Of a DNA stretch of 64,000 nt, positions 1-8,803 are shown piece by piece. The notes below the pieces were generated by a model that saw nothing but the letters and a program-made list of their open reading frames with translations, had not been told where the DNA came from and did no database searches. Source of the stretch: an uncultured Clostridia bacterium. Lineage in GTDB: Bacteria; Bacillota; Clostridia; Christensenellales; Borkfalkiaceae. Made by a program: the position numbers and the translations under genes. The stretch covers positions 62,001 to 126,000 of the forward strand of contig CAKVPH010000004.1 in NCBI GenBank assembly GCA_934796775.1. Reading direction: 5' to 3'. How positions within the stretch are numbered: position 1 is the first letter of the stretch; every line of letters begins with the position of its first letter.

Positions 1-964
1 CGTCAAGTTCGACAACTCCGCTCTCTTTTAATCTTTCGAGTGCCATTTCGACCATGCCTACCGCTCCGTCAACTATCATTTTTCTCGCGTCTATAACGGC
101 GGAAGCCTGTTGACGCTGAAGCATTACAGAAGCAATTTCGGTAGCATAAGCAAGATAAGTAATTCTCGCTTCTATAATTTCTATACCTGCCTCGTTTACA
201 CGCGACTGAATTTCATCTCTGATTCTTGCAACGACAACTTCGCTTGATCCGCGAAGGCTGCCTTCGTCGGCTACGCCGTCACCCGTGGTATCAACGTTGG
301 GCGCAACGTCGTAAGGATAAATGCGAACTATGTTTCTTACCGCGCTGTCGCACTGAAGCGAAAGATATTCTTTATAGTTATCTACGTTAAACACGGCCTT
401 TGCCGTATCAACCACTCTCCACATAACAGCTATTCCGATTTCTACGGGATTACCAAGACAATCGTTTATCTTCTGCTTGTTATTGTTGAGCGTCATGATT
501 TTAAGCGAGATCTTTTTGTTTGCCGCAGCGGATACATCAACGGTAGTCGTATCTTTTGCACCGTCCGAACAAGTATGAACGCTAAGCGAGCCTACGTCGC
601 CGCTCTGTTTTAGTTTTGTGGTTGCAGCGGGGTTGAATGCCGTGCAGAACGGATTTACAAAATAAAAGCCGTCGCCTTTTAAAGTACCTGCGTATTTACC
701 GAACAGAGTTAAAACCAAAGCTTCCTGCGGTTTTAAAACTTTTAACCCGGGAATCAAAAAGAAACATACTATAAAAAGTAGTATGCCCGCCACTACCATA
801 ACGGTAGCAACTACCGGATTAAGCGAAGAAGCTCCGCCTTCCGAAATAGTTTCAAGCGAAATTCCCCCGTAAACCATAAACGCAACGGCGGCAATAAAAC
901 CGAATATGCAAATAAGCATAACGAGCATGCCGTTTTTCTTGTTTGATAAAATTTTTTCCTGCAT
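1..964 (-). CDS. SPFH/band-7 domain membrane protein, partial (C-terminus beyond left edge)
   Basis: This reading frame is open from an ATG at 964-962 to the window edge, about 321 codons. The start is preceded by a GGAG ribosome site. The translated N-terminus has two hydrophobic helices (about residues 12-32 and 47-70). These are followed by the segment KPQEALVLTLFGKYAGTLKG, typical of stomatin/flotillin-like SPFH proteins, and by a band-7 core ending in an alpha-helical stretch rich in Arg, Glu and Ala. Such proteins form oligomeric scaffolds in membrane microdomains and often accompany proteases; that role is family knowledge. It is transcribed divergently from pyrH from a consensus promoter with a palindrome just downstream of it. 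Confidence 0.85.
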   Translation of the reverse strand, partial: MQEKILSNKKNGMLVMLICIFGFIAAVAFMVYGGISLETISEGGASSLNPVVATVMVVAGILLFIVCFFLIPGLKVLKPQEALVLTLFGKYAGTLKGDGFYFVNPFCTAFNPAATTKLKQSGDVGSLSVHTCSDGAKDTTTVDVSAAANKKISLKIMTLNNNKQKINDCLGNPVEIGIAVMWRVVDTAKAVFNVDNYKEYLSLQCDSAVRNIVRIYPYDVAPNVDTTGDGVADEGSLRGSSEVVVARIRDEIQSRVNEAGIEIIEARITYLAYATEIASVMLQRQQASAVIDARKMIVDGAVGMVEMALERLKESGVVELD

Positions 965-998
965 TTTGTTTTATCTCCTTTTCTCGATTTAATCAATA

Positions 999-1017
999 TG
1001 ATATCTTTTTGATATCA
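999..1017. promoter_or_regulatory. Perfect palindrome at the start of the SPFH transcript (probable operator)
   Basis: TGATATC, five T, GATATCA: two perfect 7-bp arms. It lies about 10 bp downstream of the SPFH -10 box, so it would cover the start of transcription or sit at the start of the mRNA. The position fits a repressor operator; no cognate regulator is identified in the window. Confidence 0.5.
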
Positions 1018-1026
1018 ACTATTTTG

Positions 1027-1055
1027 ATTATAAACTATAAAAAAACCTTTGTCAA
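1027..1055 (-). promoter_or_regulatory. Sigma-A promoter of the SPFH gene
   Basis: On the minus strand the -35 is TTGACA (1055-1050) and the -10 is TATAAT (1032-1027), separated by 17 bp. Both boxes match the vegetative consensus exactly. Confidence 0.85.
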
Positions 1056-1097
1056 GCCTTTTTATTGAATTTTTGTATTTTTTTATGCGTTTAAAAA

Positions 1098-1126
1098 TAG
1101 ACAAAAACGCAAGGATATAGTATAAT
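1098..1126 (+). promoter_or_regulatory. Sigma-A promoter of the pyrH operon
   Basis: The -35 is TAGACA (1098-1103) and the -10 is TATAAT (1121-1126), with 17-bp spacing. The pyrH start codon follows 31 bp later. Confidence 0.8.
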
Positions 1127-1157
1127 GAAAAGAGCAATAACATATAAAGAGGATTAA

Positions 1158-1865
1158 ATGGACGTAAAATATAAAAGAATATTGCTTAAAATAAGCGGCG
1201 AAGCGCTTTCGGCAAACGATGGATACGGATACGATCAGCAAACGCTTGAACGCGTTGCCGGGCAGATTGCAAAAACGCAGGAAGCGGGTGCAGAAGTCGC
1301 GGTTGTTGTAGGCGGCGGAAATTTTTGGCGCGGAAGAAAAAAACTTGATATCGAGCGCACGACTTCTGACTATATGGGTATGCTTGCCACGGTTATGAAC
1401 GCAATGTGTTTAGCCGACAGCATCAGACGGTTTGGAAAAAAAGTTTCCGTTCAGACGTCGCTTTCAATCGAGCATATAGCCGAGCCATTCAACGCGATTA
1501 CAGCCGACCGGAAGTTATCGCAAGGCGAAATCGTAATTTTCGGCGGCGGCACGGGTTGCCCGTTTTTTTCTACCGACACGACGGCATCTCTTCGTGCAGC
1601 GGAAATTAAAGCCGATATGTTGCTTCTTGCAAAAAACGTTGACGGAATTTATGACAGCGATCCGCAGACAAACCCGAACGCCAAAAAATTTGCACAGATT
1701 AGTTATATGGACTTTATTGATAAAGACCTTAAAGCTATGGACGCTTCAGCCGTTTTAATGTGCAAAGAAAACAATATTTTAATTTACGCATTCCATTTAA
1801 ACGAAAGAGATTCGCTTACCCGCGCACTTTCGGGTGACTTTTCTTTCGGAACGATAATAAAATAA
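1158..1865 (+). CDS. pyrH: UMP kinase
   Basis: PyrH phosphorylates UMP to UDP with ATP in pyrimidine nucleotide synthesis and works as a cytosolic hexamer. The 235-residue protein has the normal family length. It starts with the KYKRILLKISGEAL phosphate-binding segment and carries GGGNFWRG near residue 52, then the ADYMG-like/MLATVMNA helix and the C-terminal VDGIYDSDP segment of the amino-acid kinase fold. The start ATG follows a GAGG ribosome site. It is the first gene of the operon that continues with frr, uppS, cdsA, dxr and rseP. Confidence 0.97.
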   Translation: MDVKYKRILLKISGEALSANDGYGYDQQTLERVAGQIAKTQEAGAEVAVVVGGGNFWRGRKKLDIERTTSDYMGMLATVMNAMCLADSIRRFGKKVSVQTSLSIEHIAEPFNAITADRKLSQGEIVIFGGGTGCPFFSTDTTASLRAAEIKADMLLLAKNVDGIYDSDPQTNPNAKKFAQISYMDFIDKDLKAMDASAVLMCKENNILIYAFHLNERDSLTRALSGDFSFGTIIK

Positions 1866-1925
1866 CAATATAACGCTAAAAAATAACAATAAAAATATAC
1901 GCTTAAAAATAAGGAGTGAAAAACT

Positions 1926-2501
1926 ATGGCAGCAGATATGGAAAGAATCGACGGCATTTTAATGGAAAACGAAGAAAAGCTTGAAAAGACTTTAAACGTT
2001 TTTAAAAGCGACCTGTTACTCATAAGAGTAGGAAGAGCCAACCCGCACGTTTTAGATAAAGTAACGGTAGACTACTACGGAACTCCTACGCCGATAAATC
2101 AGGTGGGCAATATGTCGGTATCGGACGGTCAGTGTCTGGTTGTTGCGCCGTGGGATAAATCGCTTTTAAAATCGGTTGAAAAAGCCATTTTACAGGCGAA
2201 TATAGGACTTACTCCCACTAACGACGGAAACGTTATAAGACTGGTATTCCCCGCTCTTACCGAAGAACGCAGAAAAGACCTTGTAAAACAAGTTAAAAAG
2301 ATGACGGAAGACGCAAAAATCGCAGCGCGCAATATCCGTCGCGACACGCTCGATACTTTAAAAAAGATGAAAAACAATAAGGAAATTACCGAGGACGAAC
2401 TTGCGGATTTTTCGGAAACAGTTGAAAAATCGGTAACAGAAACTATAGAAAAAATAGACAAAGTTGCCGCAGAAAAAGAAAAGGATATTATGACCGTCTG
2501 A
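1926..2501 (+). CDS. frr: Ribosome recycling factor
   Basis: RRF, together with EF-G, splits post-termination ribosomes. The 191-residue protein is close to the usual 185. It shows the long helical segment with LIRVGRANPHVLDKVTVDYY (about residues 30-50) and the closing KKMKNNKEITEDELADF helix typical of RRF. A strong AAGGAG site precedes the ATG. Its TGA stop overlaps the uppS ATG by one base, so the two are translationally coupled. The order pyrH-frr-uppS is widely conserved. Confidence 0.97.
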   Translation: MAADMERIDGILMENEEKLEKTLNVFKSDLLLIRVGRANPHVLDKVTVDYYGTPTPINQVGNMSVSDGQCLVVAPWDKSLLKSVEKAILQANIGLTPTNDGNVIRLVFPALTEERRKDLVKQVKKMTEDAKIAARNIRRDTLDTLKKMKNNKEITEDELADFSETVEKSVTETIEKIDKVAAEKEKDIMTV

Positions 2502-3196
2502 TGCCAAACAGCATTTTAGCAGTTCCCCGCCACGTGGGGATAATTATGGACGGAAACGGAAGATGGGCTGAAAAACGAGGGAAAAAACGCAGCTATGGGC
2601 ATGAAGCCGGTGCCAAAATCATCGAGCAAGTTGCCGATACGCTGTTTTCTCACGGGGTTCAGGCCATTTCACTATATGCCTTTTCTACCGAGAATTTTTC
2701 GCGCCCCAAAGAAGAAGTAGATTATTTAATGAAACTTTTAGGGCGCGGAATCAAACGCTACGCCGATTATTCCAAGAGTAAAAATGTGCGTTTTATGGTT
2801 TCGGGCGATATTTCCGCGCTTGATAAAAAACTCCAAAGCGAGATTATAAAACAAACCGCGGTTTTTTCAAGCGAAAACGCTCCCGTTTTGAATATTTTAC
2901 TAAACTACGGCGGAAGAAGCGAACTTTGCCGCGCCTTTAACCTCATGGCAAAAGACGGAATAAAAATTGCCGACGAAAAAACGCTGGAACAATATCTGTA
3001 CACGACTACGCTTCCCCCGCTCGACCTTATTATAAGAACGGGCGGAGAAAAACGCCTGAGTAACTTTTTGCTTTGGCAGGCGGCTTATGCCGAACTTTAT
3101 TTTACCGACGTTTTATGGCCGGATTTTTCAAAGGAGGAAGCCGAAAAATCTCTTGAATGGTTTTCGCACCGCTCGCGCAGATTCGGCAACGTATAA
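2501..3196 (+). CDS. uppS: Isoprenyl transferase (undecaprenyl diphosphate synthase)
   Basis: This cis-prenyltransferase extends farnesyl diphosphate with isopentenyl diphosphate to make the C55 lipid carrier for cell wall polymers. The HVGIIMDGNGRWA segment near residue 11 contains the catalytic Asp. The YAFSTENFSRP and RTGGEKRLSNFLLWQ motifs are the other diagnostic blocks. Length 231 residues is normal. Both ends overlap the neighbouring genes by one base (frr TGATG, cdsA TAATG), which indicates tight coupling. Confidence 0.96.
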   Translation: MPNSILAVPRHVGIIMDGNGRWAEKRGKKRSYGHEAGAKIIEQVADTLFSHGVQAISLYAFSTENFSRPKEEVDYLMKLLGRGIKRYADYSKSKNVRFMVSGDISALDKKLQSEIIKQTAVFSSENAPVLNILLNYGGRSELCRAFNLMAKDGIKIADEKTLEQYLYTTTLPPLDLIIRTGGEKRLSNFLLWQAAYAELYFTDVLWPDFSKEEAEKSLEWFSHRSRRFGNV

Positions 3197-4011
3197 TGCT
3201 TAAACGAACAATTACGGGAGCGGCACTCGTCGCTTTTACCGTTGCTTTTTTCTTTCTGCGCGAAATAGACGTACGCCTTTTTTTAATTTACATTGCGGCA
3301 ATTTCGCTTGTGGGCAGTTTTGAAATTAACAAGGCGTTAAAGGATAAAACCTGTTTGTTGCAAAAAATAGTATGCTTTGCCGCAGTTTTAGCGGCAAACG
3401 TTTTAAACCTGTTTTTCGGGCTTTCCGGCATGCTCGTGTGCTATTTATGCTTTGCGGCCACGCTGTTTTTCCTGTTCGTGTTCAAACATAACGATATAAC
3501 GCTTGAAAGCCTTGCGTATTCGCTTTTTGCGCTAATTTATCCCGCAATGCTTTTAATTCCGCTTACGCTTATGAACGCGCTGGGTAAAGTATCCTTTTTC
3601 GCGCTCGTTTTAACGTTTATAATATCCCCTTGCGCAGACGTTTTCGCCTACCTTGCGGGAAGAACCTTCAAAGGCAAAAAACTTTGCCCTGCTATAAGCC
3701 CGAACAAAACGATAAGTGGGGCTATAGGCGGTTTAATCGGAGGTATAGGTGGAAGCATAGCCGTTTATGCGGTACTCAAAAACAGCTTTACTTACCACTT
3801 AAATACCAACCCTTACGTTTACTTTGCCATAGTCGGACTTATTGCTGCGCTCCTTACCGAGCTCGGCGATTTAGTAGAAAGCGCAATCAAGCGCAGCCTT
3901 GATATAAAAGACTCCGGAAACATTTTTCCCGGACACGGCGGAATGCTTGACAGAGTTGACGGGCTTATTTTCGCTTCGGTATTTATATATTTCGTAACCG
4001 CCTTATTTTAA
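3196..4011 (+). CDS. cdsA: Phosphatidate cytidylyltransferase
   Basis: CdsA makes CDP-diacylglycerol from phosphatidate and CTP, the branch point of bacterial phospholipid synthesis. I place the start at the ATG overlapping the uppS stop, giving 271 residues; the frame stays open upstream but only inside uppS. The protein is almost entirely membrane helices and ends with the family signature: the segment ESAIKRSLDIKDSG and the following FPGHGGMLDRVDGL. The next gene follows after about 100 bp. Confidence 0.94.
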   Translation: MLKRTITGAALVAFTVAFFFLREIDVRLFLIYIAAISLVGSFEINKALKDKTCLLQKIVCFAAVLAANVLNLFFGLSGMLVCYLCFAATLFFLFVFKHNDITLESLAYSLFALIYPAMLLIPLTLMNALGKVSFFALVLTFIISPCADVFAYLAGRTFKGKKLCPAISPNKTISGAIGGLIGGIGGSIAVYAVLKNSFTYHLNTNPYVYFAIVGLIAALLTELGDLVESAIKRSLDIKDSGNIFPGHGGMLDRVDGLIFASVFIYFVTALF

Positions 4012-4071
4012 GCGTTTCCGCTTATTTTTACACTCACTTTTGCATAAACTTTATACGGAGTAATTAAATCG

Positions 4072-4085
4072 TCTTTTATAAAAGA
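4072..4085. promoter_or_regulatory. Short perfect palindrome upstream of dxr
   Basis: TCTTTTATAAAAGA is a 14-bp perfect palindrome, extended with mismatches to about 24 bp, between cdsA and dxr. It overlaps a possible early dxr start and could form a weak leader hairpin. No function is evident. Confidence 0.3.
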
Positions 4086-4108
4086 TGATTTTTAAGCGCA
4101 AAATAATT

Positions 4109-5254
4109 ATGAAAAAAATAGCCTTACTCGGCAGCACCGGCTCTATAGGCAGGCAGGTTTTGCAGGTAGTTGACAGATATCCGGATCAATATCAGATAAT
4201 TTCGCTTGCCGCAGGAAAAAACGCTAAACTTTTAAGCGAACAAATACAAAAATACAAACCCGAAACAGCCGCGCTTACCGATCCCGAAAACGCGTTTGAA
4301 ATAGCTTCTCTGCCACAAAAAACTACACTTTATACGGGCGAAAACGCTCTTCTTCACTGCATTTTGCCTGACGCAGACGTAATTTTTGTTGCAGTAACGG
4401 GTTTTTGCGGGTTTATACCCGTAATAGAAGCGTTAAAAATGGGTAAAACCGTTGCCCTTGCAAATAAGGAATCATTAATTGCGGGCGGCGAACTTATAGA
4501 AAAAGTAAAAAAAGAACACGGGGGCAAAATAATTCCCGTTGACAGCGAACATTCCGCCATATGGCAGGCACTTGCGTTTGAGCCGACGCGCCCTTATAAA
4601 CGCATAGTTTTAACCGCCTCGGGCGGAGCTTTGCGAGACGTTCCGATAGAAAAACTTCCTTTGGTGACTAAAAACGACGCACTCAAACACCCGAACTGGA
4701 AAATGGGCGATAAAATAACCATAGACTGCGCCACCATGTTCAATAAGGGGCTTGAAGTTATAGAAGCCATGTGGCTGTACAATGCGCCGCTTGAAAAAAT
4801 AGAAGTGCTTATTCACCCGCAAAGTATAGTTCATTCTCTCGTTGAATATGCCGATAACGCGCTTATAGCCCAACTTTCGGCTCCGTCAATGGAAATTCCC
4901 ATTCAACTCGCCCTGACCTATCCGGAGCGAGAGTATGCGGGCGTAGCGCCTTTGGATCTCACAAAACAACTGCTTGAATTTTTTAAGCCCGATCTTAAAA
5001 GATACCCTTGTTTTTCGCTCGCGCTAAGCGCGGCAAAAAAAGGCGGAATATACCCTTGTGCAATATCAGCCGCCAACGAAGAAGCGGTTAAATTGTTTTT
5101 AGCGGACAAAATAGGTTTTTGCGATATAGAAAAATATCTTGAAAACGCTTTGAACAAAGCAACAGAAATGCCCGTTACTTTGCAAAATCTTATTTTTACC
5201 GACTACCGGGCGCGTGCATCGGTTTACGCGCTTTTTAAGGAGAATAAAAATTGA
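4109..5254 (+). CDS. dxr: 1-deoxy-D-xylulose 5-phosphate reductoisomerase
   Basis: Dxr converts DXP to 2-C-methyl-D-erythritol 4-phosphate with NADPH, the committed step of the MEP isoprenoid route; its product pathway feeds UppS. The N-terminus MKKIALLGSTGSIG is the NADPH-binding loop. Metal and substrate motifs are seen as VDSEHSAIWQ near residue 150 and the block KMGDKITIDCATMFNKGLE near 205. I chose the ATG at 4109 (381 residues) because the family begins at this motif; an ATG at 4085 would add eight residues. No strong ribosome site is visible before either. The stop overlaps the rseP start. Confidence 0.93.
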   Translation: MKKIALLGSTGSIGRQVLQVVDRYPDQYQIISLAAGKNAKLLSEQIQKYKPETAALTDPENAFEIASLPQKTTLYTGENALLHCILPDADVIFVAVTGFCGFIPVIEALKMGKTVALANKESLIAGGELIEKVKKEHGGKIIPVDSEHSAIWQALAFEPTRPYKRIVLTASGGALRDVPIEKLPLVTKNDALKHPNWKMGDKITIDCATMFNKGLEVIEAMWLYNAPLEKIEVLIHPQSIVHSLVEYADNALIAQLSAPSMEIPIQLALTYPEREYAGVAPLDLTKQLLEFFKPDLKRYPCFSLALSAAKKGGIYPCAISAANEEAVKLFLADKIGFCDIEKYLENALNKATEMPVTLQNLIFTDYRARASVYALFKENKN

Positions 5255-6762
5255 ATATTACAAGCATATTAAGTTACTTGTGCGCGGCAAACGTATGGGG
5301 CAGAATTTACCCGATTCTGGTTGCGCTTTTAATACTTTTATTTATGATAACCATACACGAAGCGGGACACTATCTCGTAGCAAAGATTTTCGACTTTAAA
5401 GTAAACGAATTTGCAATCGGTATGGGACCTGCCATTTTTAAAAAACAAAAGAAAAACGGCGAATATTTTTCAGTCCGACTCCTGCCCTTAGGCGGCTATT
5501 GCGCCTTTGAAGGCGAAGACGCGGATAATTCAGATCCTCGCGCTTTTAACAACAAAAAACCATACCAGCGAATACTTGTTCTGATTGCGGGCGCAACCAT
5601 GAACTTTATTGCGGCGATTTTAATTTTTATGATTTCAATCGGTTGCTACGGGCAGATGTGTTTGCAGTCGTATGAAGTTATGCCGTCCGAGAGTGCGTAT
5701 TCGCTTGAAAACGAAGACGTTTTACTCTCTTTAAACGGCAGAGATATATACGTAACCACAGATATTATAACTGCGCTTAAAGGTAAAAAAGCGGGCGACC
5801 TTGTTGACGCCGAAGTTTTGCGCGGCGAAAAAACAGCCGACGGAAAGTACGTTGCGGATAAATTAAAACGCGAAAAAATTCAGATAAAACTTGCCGCCGA
5901 TCCCGTTTCAAACAACCTGCAAGATTTTACGGGCGTATTAAAAAGTCTGGGTATAGCATCGTTATTCGCTGTTTCGGACTCTGATAATACCTATGAGGCC
6001 AACCTTATAAAAGGCGATTATATTTTAAGAATTACCACCACATGCCCCACTCTTGAAAGCTCGGATCTTATAGGTACCGAAGGATATCTTGATTGCGTAA
6101 CTATAGATAGCGTAAAGACAAAGTACGCTATAAAAGAAGATGAATATATGAATTTCGATCGCGCGTACGATATGGAAGATTTTGCAAGTAAGTTGCGCGA
6201 CCTTTCAGACGGACAGGATCTTTATATTTTTGTTTCGCGCGGAGAAGACAGAGTAATGCTTAAATATACTCTGAATAACTTTGAAGCAATAAAAGGTTCT
6301 ACCGAAAAAATTCAAAGTTATTTCGGAATCAAAGCGGTAAGTACAGGTTACAGAATGTACAGCGAAAACGTGCATTTCGGCTTTTTTGAAAGCATAGGAA
6401 GAGGTTTTGTTTACGCATTCCGCTCGGCGGGTTCAACTTTTTCCGCACTCGGTCAGCTTATTACCGGCAAGCTCGGAATAGACGCGCTCGGCGGCCCCGT
6501 AACTACGATTTCGATAACTTCGGAATACGTTTCGATGGGATTTAACTACCTGCTTGAAATTGCAGGATTTATAGGCGTAAGCCTTGCCGTATTTAATCTC
6601 CTGCCCATACCCGCATTAGACGGCGCGCGCGTTATATTTGTAATAATAGAATGGATACGCAAAAAGCCCGTTGACAGAAAGATAGAAGGCTACGTTCACA
6701 CGATAGGTTTAATAGCCCTGCTTTTGTTTGCAATAGTAATTGACCTTGCAAAATGTTTTTAA
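5251..6762 (+). CDS. rseP: RIP metalloprotease RseP (site-2 protease family)
   Basis: An intramembrane zinc protease that cleaves membrane-embedded anti-sigma factors and leftover signal peptides. The start is TTG at 5251, eight bases after AAGGAG and overlapping the dxr stop (TTGA). The zinc site HEAGH is at residues 36-40 in the first helix. The second metal ligand motif, PALDGAR, lies near residue 460 in a C-terminal helix. At 503 residues it is longer than the usual 350-430. The extra length is in the extracytoplasmic PDZ region between about residues 120 and 380. It is the last gene of the operon and is followed by a terminator. Confidence 0.93.
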   Translation: MNITSILSYLCAANVWGRIYPILVALLILLFMITIHEAGHYLVAKIFDFKVNEFAIGMGPAIFKKQKKNGEYFSVRLLPLGGYCAFEGEDADNSDPRAFNNKKPYQRILVLIAGATMNFIAAILIFMISIGCYGQMCLQSYEVMPSESAYSLENEDVLLSLNGRDIYVTTDIITALKGKKAGDLVDAEVLRGEKTADGKYVADKLKREKIQIKLAADPVSNNLQDFTGVLKSLGIASLFAVSDSDNTYEANLIKGDYILRITTTCPTLESSDLIGTEGYLDCVTIDSVKTKYAIKEDEYMNFDRAYDMEDFASKLRDLSDGQDLYIFVSRGEDRVMLKYTLNNFEAIKGSTEKIQSYFGIKAVSTGYRMYSENVHFGFFESIGRGFVYAFRSAGSTFSALGQLITGKLGIDALGGPVTTISITSEYVSMGFNYLLEIAGFIGVSLAVFNLLPIPALDGARVIFVIIEWIRKKPVDRKIEGYVHTIGLIALLLFAIVIDLAKCF

Positions 6763-6782
6763 AACATAAATACATTCACAAA

Positions 6783-6823
6783 AAATAACCCGCAGTTTTT
6801 ACGACCTTGCGGGTTATTTTTTT
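6783..6823 (+). terminator. Intrinsic terminator of the pyrH-rseP operon
   Basis: AATAACCCGCA pairs with TGCGGGTTATT, followed by a run of T. It lies 20 bp after the rseP stop. Confidence 0.9.
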
Positions 6824-7235
6824 CGCCTTATAACGCGTTATTTAAGTTTTTATTATTTGTTTACGTGGTTTACGACGATATAATTATTATCCGAAAACAA
6901 AGTATTTATTTCCCGGATTTTTTCAAATTCTTCGGCTGTTAATTTTCGGTTATATCCTTTTTTATCGGCATTCTTATTTTCTTTAAGAGAATCGGCAAAA
7001 TAAAAATTTTAACTTTTATTAAAATTCGCCTGTATATATTAATATTTAGTTTGTGTAAGGTAAAAACTTTCCTTATTAAAGCATAGTTTTTTTGAGTTGT
7101 TGCAGTATTTATTAAAACTGAACTGTTTTTGAGTTTGACAAAGCAATTTTTTAGCGGTATAATTAAATACGGCAAAAATAGTTTACGCTTAACATGCAAA
7201 AGCTAAAACCGCCCGAAAAATTAAGGAGAGATATT
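6824..7235. other. AT-rich intergenic region with a possible degraded coding remnant
   Basis: No intact gene is seen. On the minus strand a stretch of about 52 codons ending at 6853 reads like protein (for example KLTAEEFEKIREINTLFSD) but has a stop codon upstream and no start codon. It may be a remnant of a lost gene or chance. The rest is very AT-rich and includes the aspS leader. Confidence 0.3.
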
Positions 7236-8570
7236 ATGGAAAGAACATATATCTGCGATATTAAAAACAATACTCAAAAAGATATACTGATCTCCGGATT
7301 CGTTGAAAATTTCAGAGATCGAAAGAGTATGGCTTTCATTGTACTTAAAGACATAACCGGTAAAGTACAGGTGACCGTGGAAAAAGAAAAGCACCCCGAA
7401 CTTATACCCGAACTTGAAAAAATCACGCTTGATTCGGTTATAACCGTAATAGGTCAGGCAGTGCTCAGCGAATACGTTAAAATGGGCGGAGTGGAAGTCT
7501 TCCCCGAAAGCATAAAAGTTGAATCGGTTGCGGACGCATTGCCGATAGTAAGAGAAGACATTCCCGAATCAAAAGGCAAAGCGGGTGTTGAAAGATCGGC
7601 TATCGAATCGCGCCTTGACTATCGTTGGATAGACCTTCGCACCGAAAAAAATCAGCTTATGTTCAAAGTTCAGACCGAGCTTACCGCCGCAATGCGTAAT
7701 TTTTTACTCGAAAAGAACTTTATCGAAATTCACACCCCTAAGCTTATTGCCGCGGCAAGCGAAAGCGGCGCGGACGTTTTTGAAGTAAAATATTTTGATC
7801 GCTTGGCATATCTTGCCCAAAGCCCGCAGTTTTATAAACAAATGGCAATGGCGAGCGGTTTTGAACGCATTTTTGAAACAGGACCTGTTTTCAGAGCGGA
7901 AAAATCTTACACCAACAAACACACTACCGAATTTACAGGGTTCGACTTAGAATTCAGTTACATTACTTCTTTTAAAGACGTAATGAAAATGGAAGAAGAT
8001 CTTTTAACCTACGCTATCGAAAAGGTTGCGGCAAAGTACGGCGAACAGATAAAAGAACTTTACGGCGTTGAACTTATCGTACCTAAAAAGCCTTTCCCGA
8101 TAGTTTCGCTTAAAGATTTATACGACGGACTTGAAAAAGACTTTGGTTATACAGTACCCGAAAGCGAAAAAGGCGATCTTACGACCGAAGCCGAAAGGTT
8201 GAGCTTTGAATGGGTTAAAAAGCATTACGATCACGAATTTTTATTTATTACCGACTACAGTGCGGAAAAACGTGCGTTCTATCATATGAGAGATGAAAAA
8301 GGCGTTCCGCAAGGTTACGACCTTATCTGGCGCGGCGTAGAAATAACCACCGGCGCACAGAGAGAACACAGATACGACGTACTTAAAAAGCAAGCCGACG
8401 AAAAAGGTTTGGGCGAAGACGTAAAATTCTATCTTGAATTCTTTAAATACGGCTGCCCGCCCCACGGAGGTTTCGGACTTGGCGTAGACAGACTTACCAT
8501 GCTTATTTTCAACCTGCACATTAACGAAGCAATGTTCTTGTTCAGAAGTCCAAAACGTCTTACTCCGTAA
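7236..8570 (+). CDS. aspS: Aspartyl-tRNA synthetase, short archaeal-type
   Basis: Class II aminoacyl-tRNA synthetase. The start ATG at 7236 is seven bases after AAGGAG and gives 444 residues. The N-terminal OB fold (about residues 15-105) binds the anticodon. The catalytic core carries YLAQSPQFYKQ, GPVFRAEKS (motif 2) and the GFGLGVDRLTM block (motif 3). The roughly 120-residue GAD insertion of ordinary bacterial AspRS is missing, so this is the archaeal/eukaryotic-type subgroup. Such enzymes in bacteria are often non-discriminating, charging tRNA-Asn as well for later amidation by GatCAB; that is inference here. AsnRS is less likely because of the QSPQ motif. Confidence 0.88.
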   Translation: MERTYICDIKNNTQKDILISGFVENFRDRKSMAFIVLKDITGKVQVTVEKEKHPELIPELEKITLDSVITVIGQAVLSEYVKMGGVEVFPESIKVESVADALPIVREDIPESKGKAGVERSAIESRLDYRWIDLRTEKNQLMFKVQTELTAAMRNFLLEKNFIEIHTPKLIAAASESGADVFEVKYFDRLAYLAQSPQFYKQMAMASGFERIFETGPVFRAEKSYTNKHTTEFTGFDLEFSYITSFKDVMKMEEDLLTYAIEKVAAKYGEQIKELYGVELIVPKKPFPIVSLKDLYDGLEKDFGYTVPESEKGDLTTEAERLSFEWVKKHYDHEFLFITDYSAEKRAFYHMRDEKGVPQGYDLIWRGVEITTGAQREHRYDVLKKQADEKGLGEDVKFYLEFFKYGCPPHGGFGLGVDRLTMLIFNLHINEAMFLFRSPKRLTP

Positions 8571-8610
8571 TACAAAACTCAAATCAAATTACTTTAAAAT
8601 ATTAATGTAT

Positions 8611-8638
8611 AAAAAAGGCGCGTTTTCGCGCTTTTTTT
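8611..8638 (+). terminator. Intrinsic terminator after aspS
   Basis: GCGCG-TTTT-CGCGC stem-loop flanked by six A and followed by seven T. Confidence 0.9.
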
Positions 8639-8756
8639 ATACCTTCAACCTAACGTAAAAAAAGCGACAAACAAGTGTAATTAACTTTTTGTCCAAAATT
8701 TTTGGTTCACATCACTTTTAGGTTGCTCCTTTTTTTAATAAAGTAAACAACAGACG

Positions 8757-8785
8757 TTGTTATTTTCGCCATTTTATTGTATAAT
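8757..8785 (+). promoter_or_regulatory. Promoter of the EEP-family gene
   Basis: -35 TTGTTA (8757-8762), 17-bp spacer, -10 TATAAT (8780-8785), 18 bp before the chosen start codon. Confidence 0.7.
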
Positions 8786-8803
8786 CAAAAGCGAGGATAC
8801 CGT

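Noticed and set aside
7236..8570. Assignment as asparaginyl-tRNA synthetase
   Set aside because: The active-site block LAQSPQFYKQ is of the AspRS type; AsnRS has a different sequence there.
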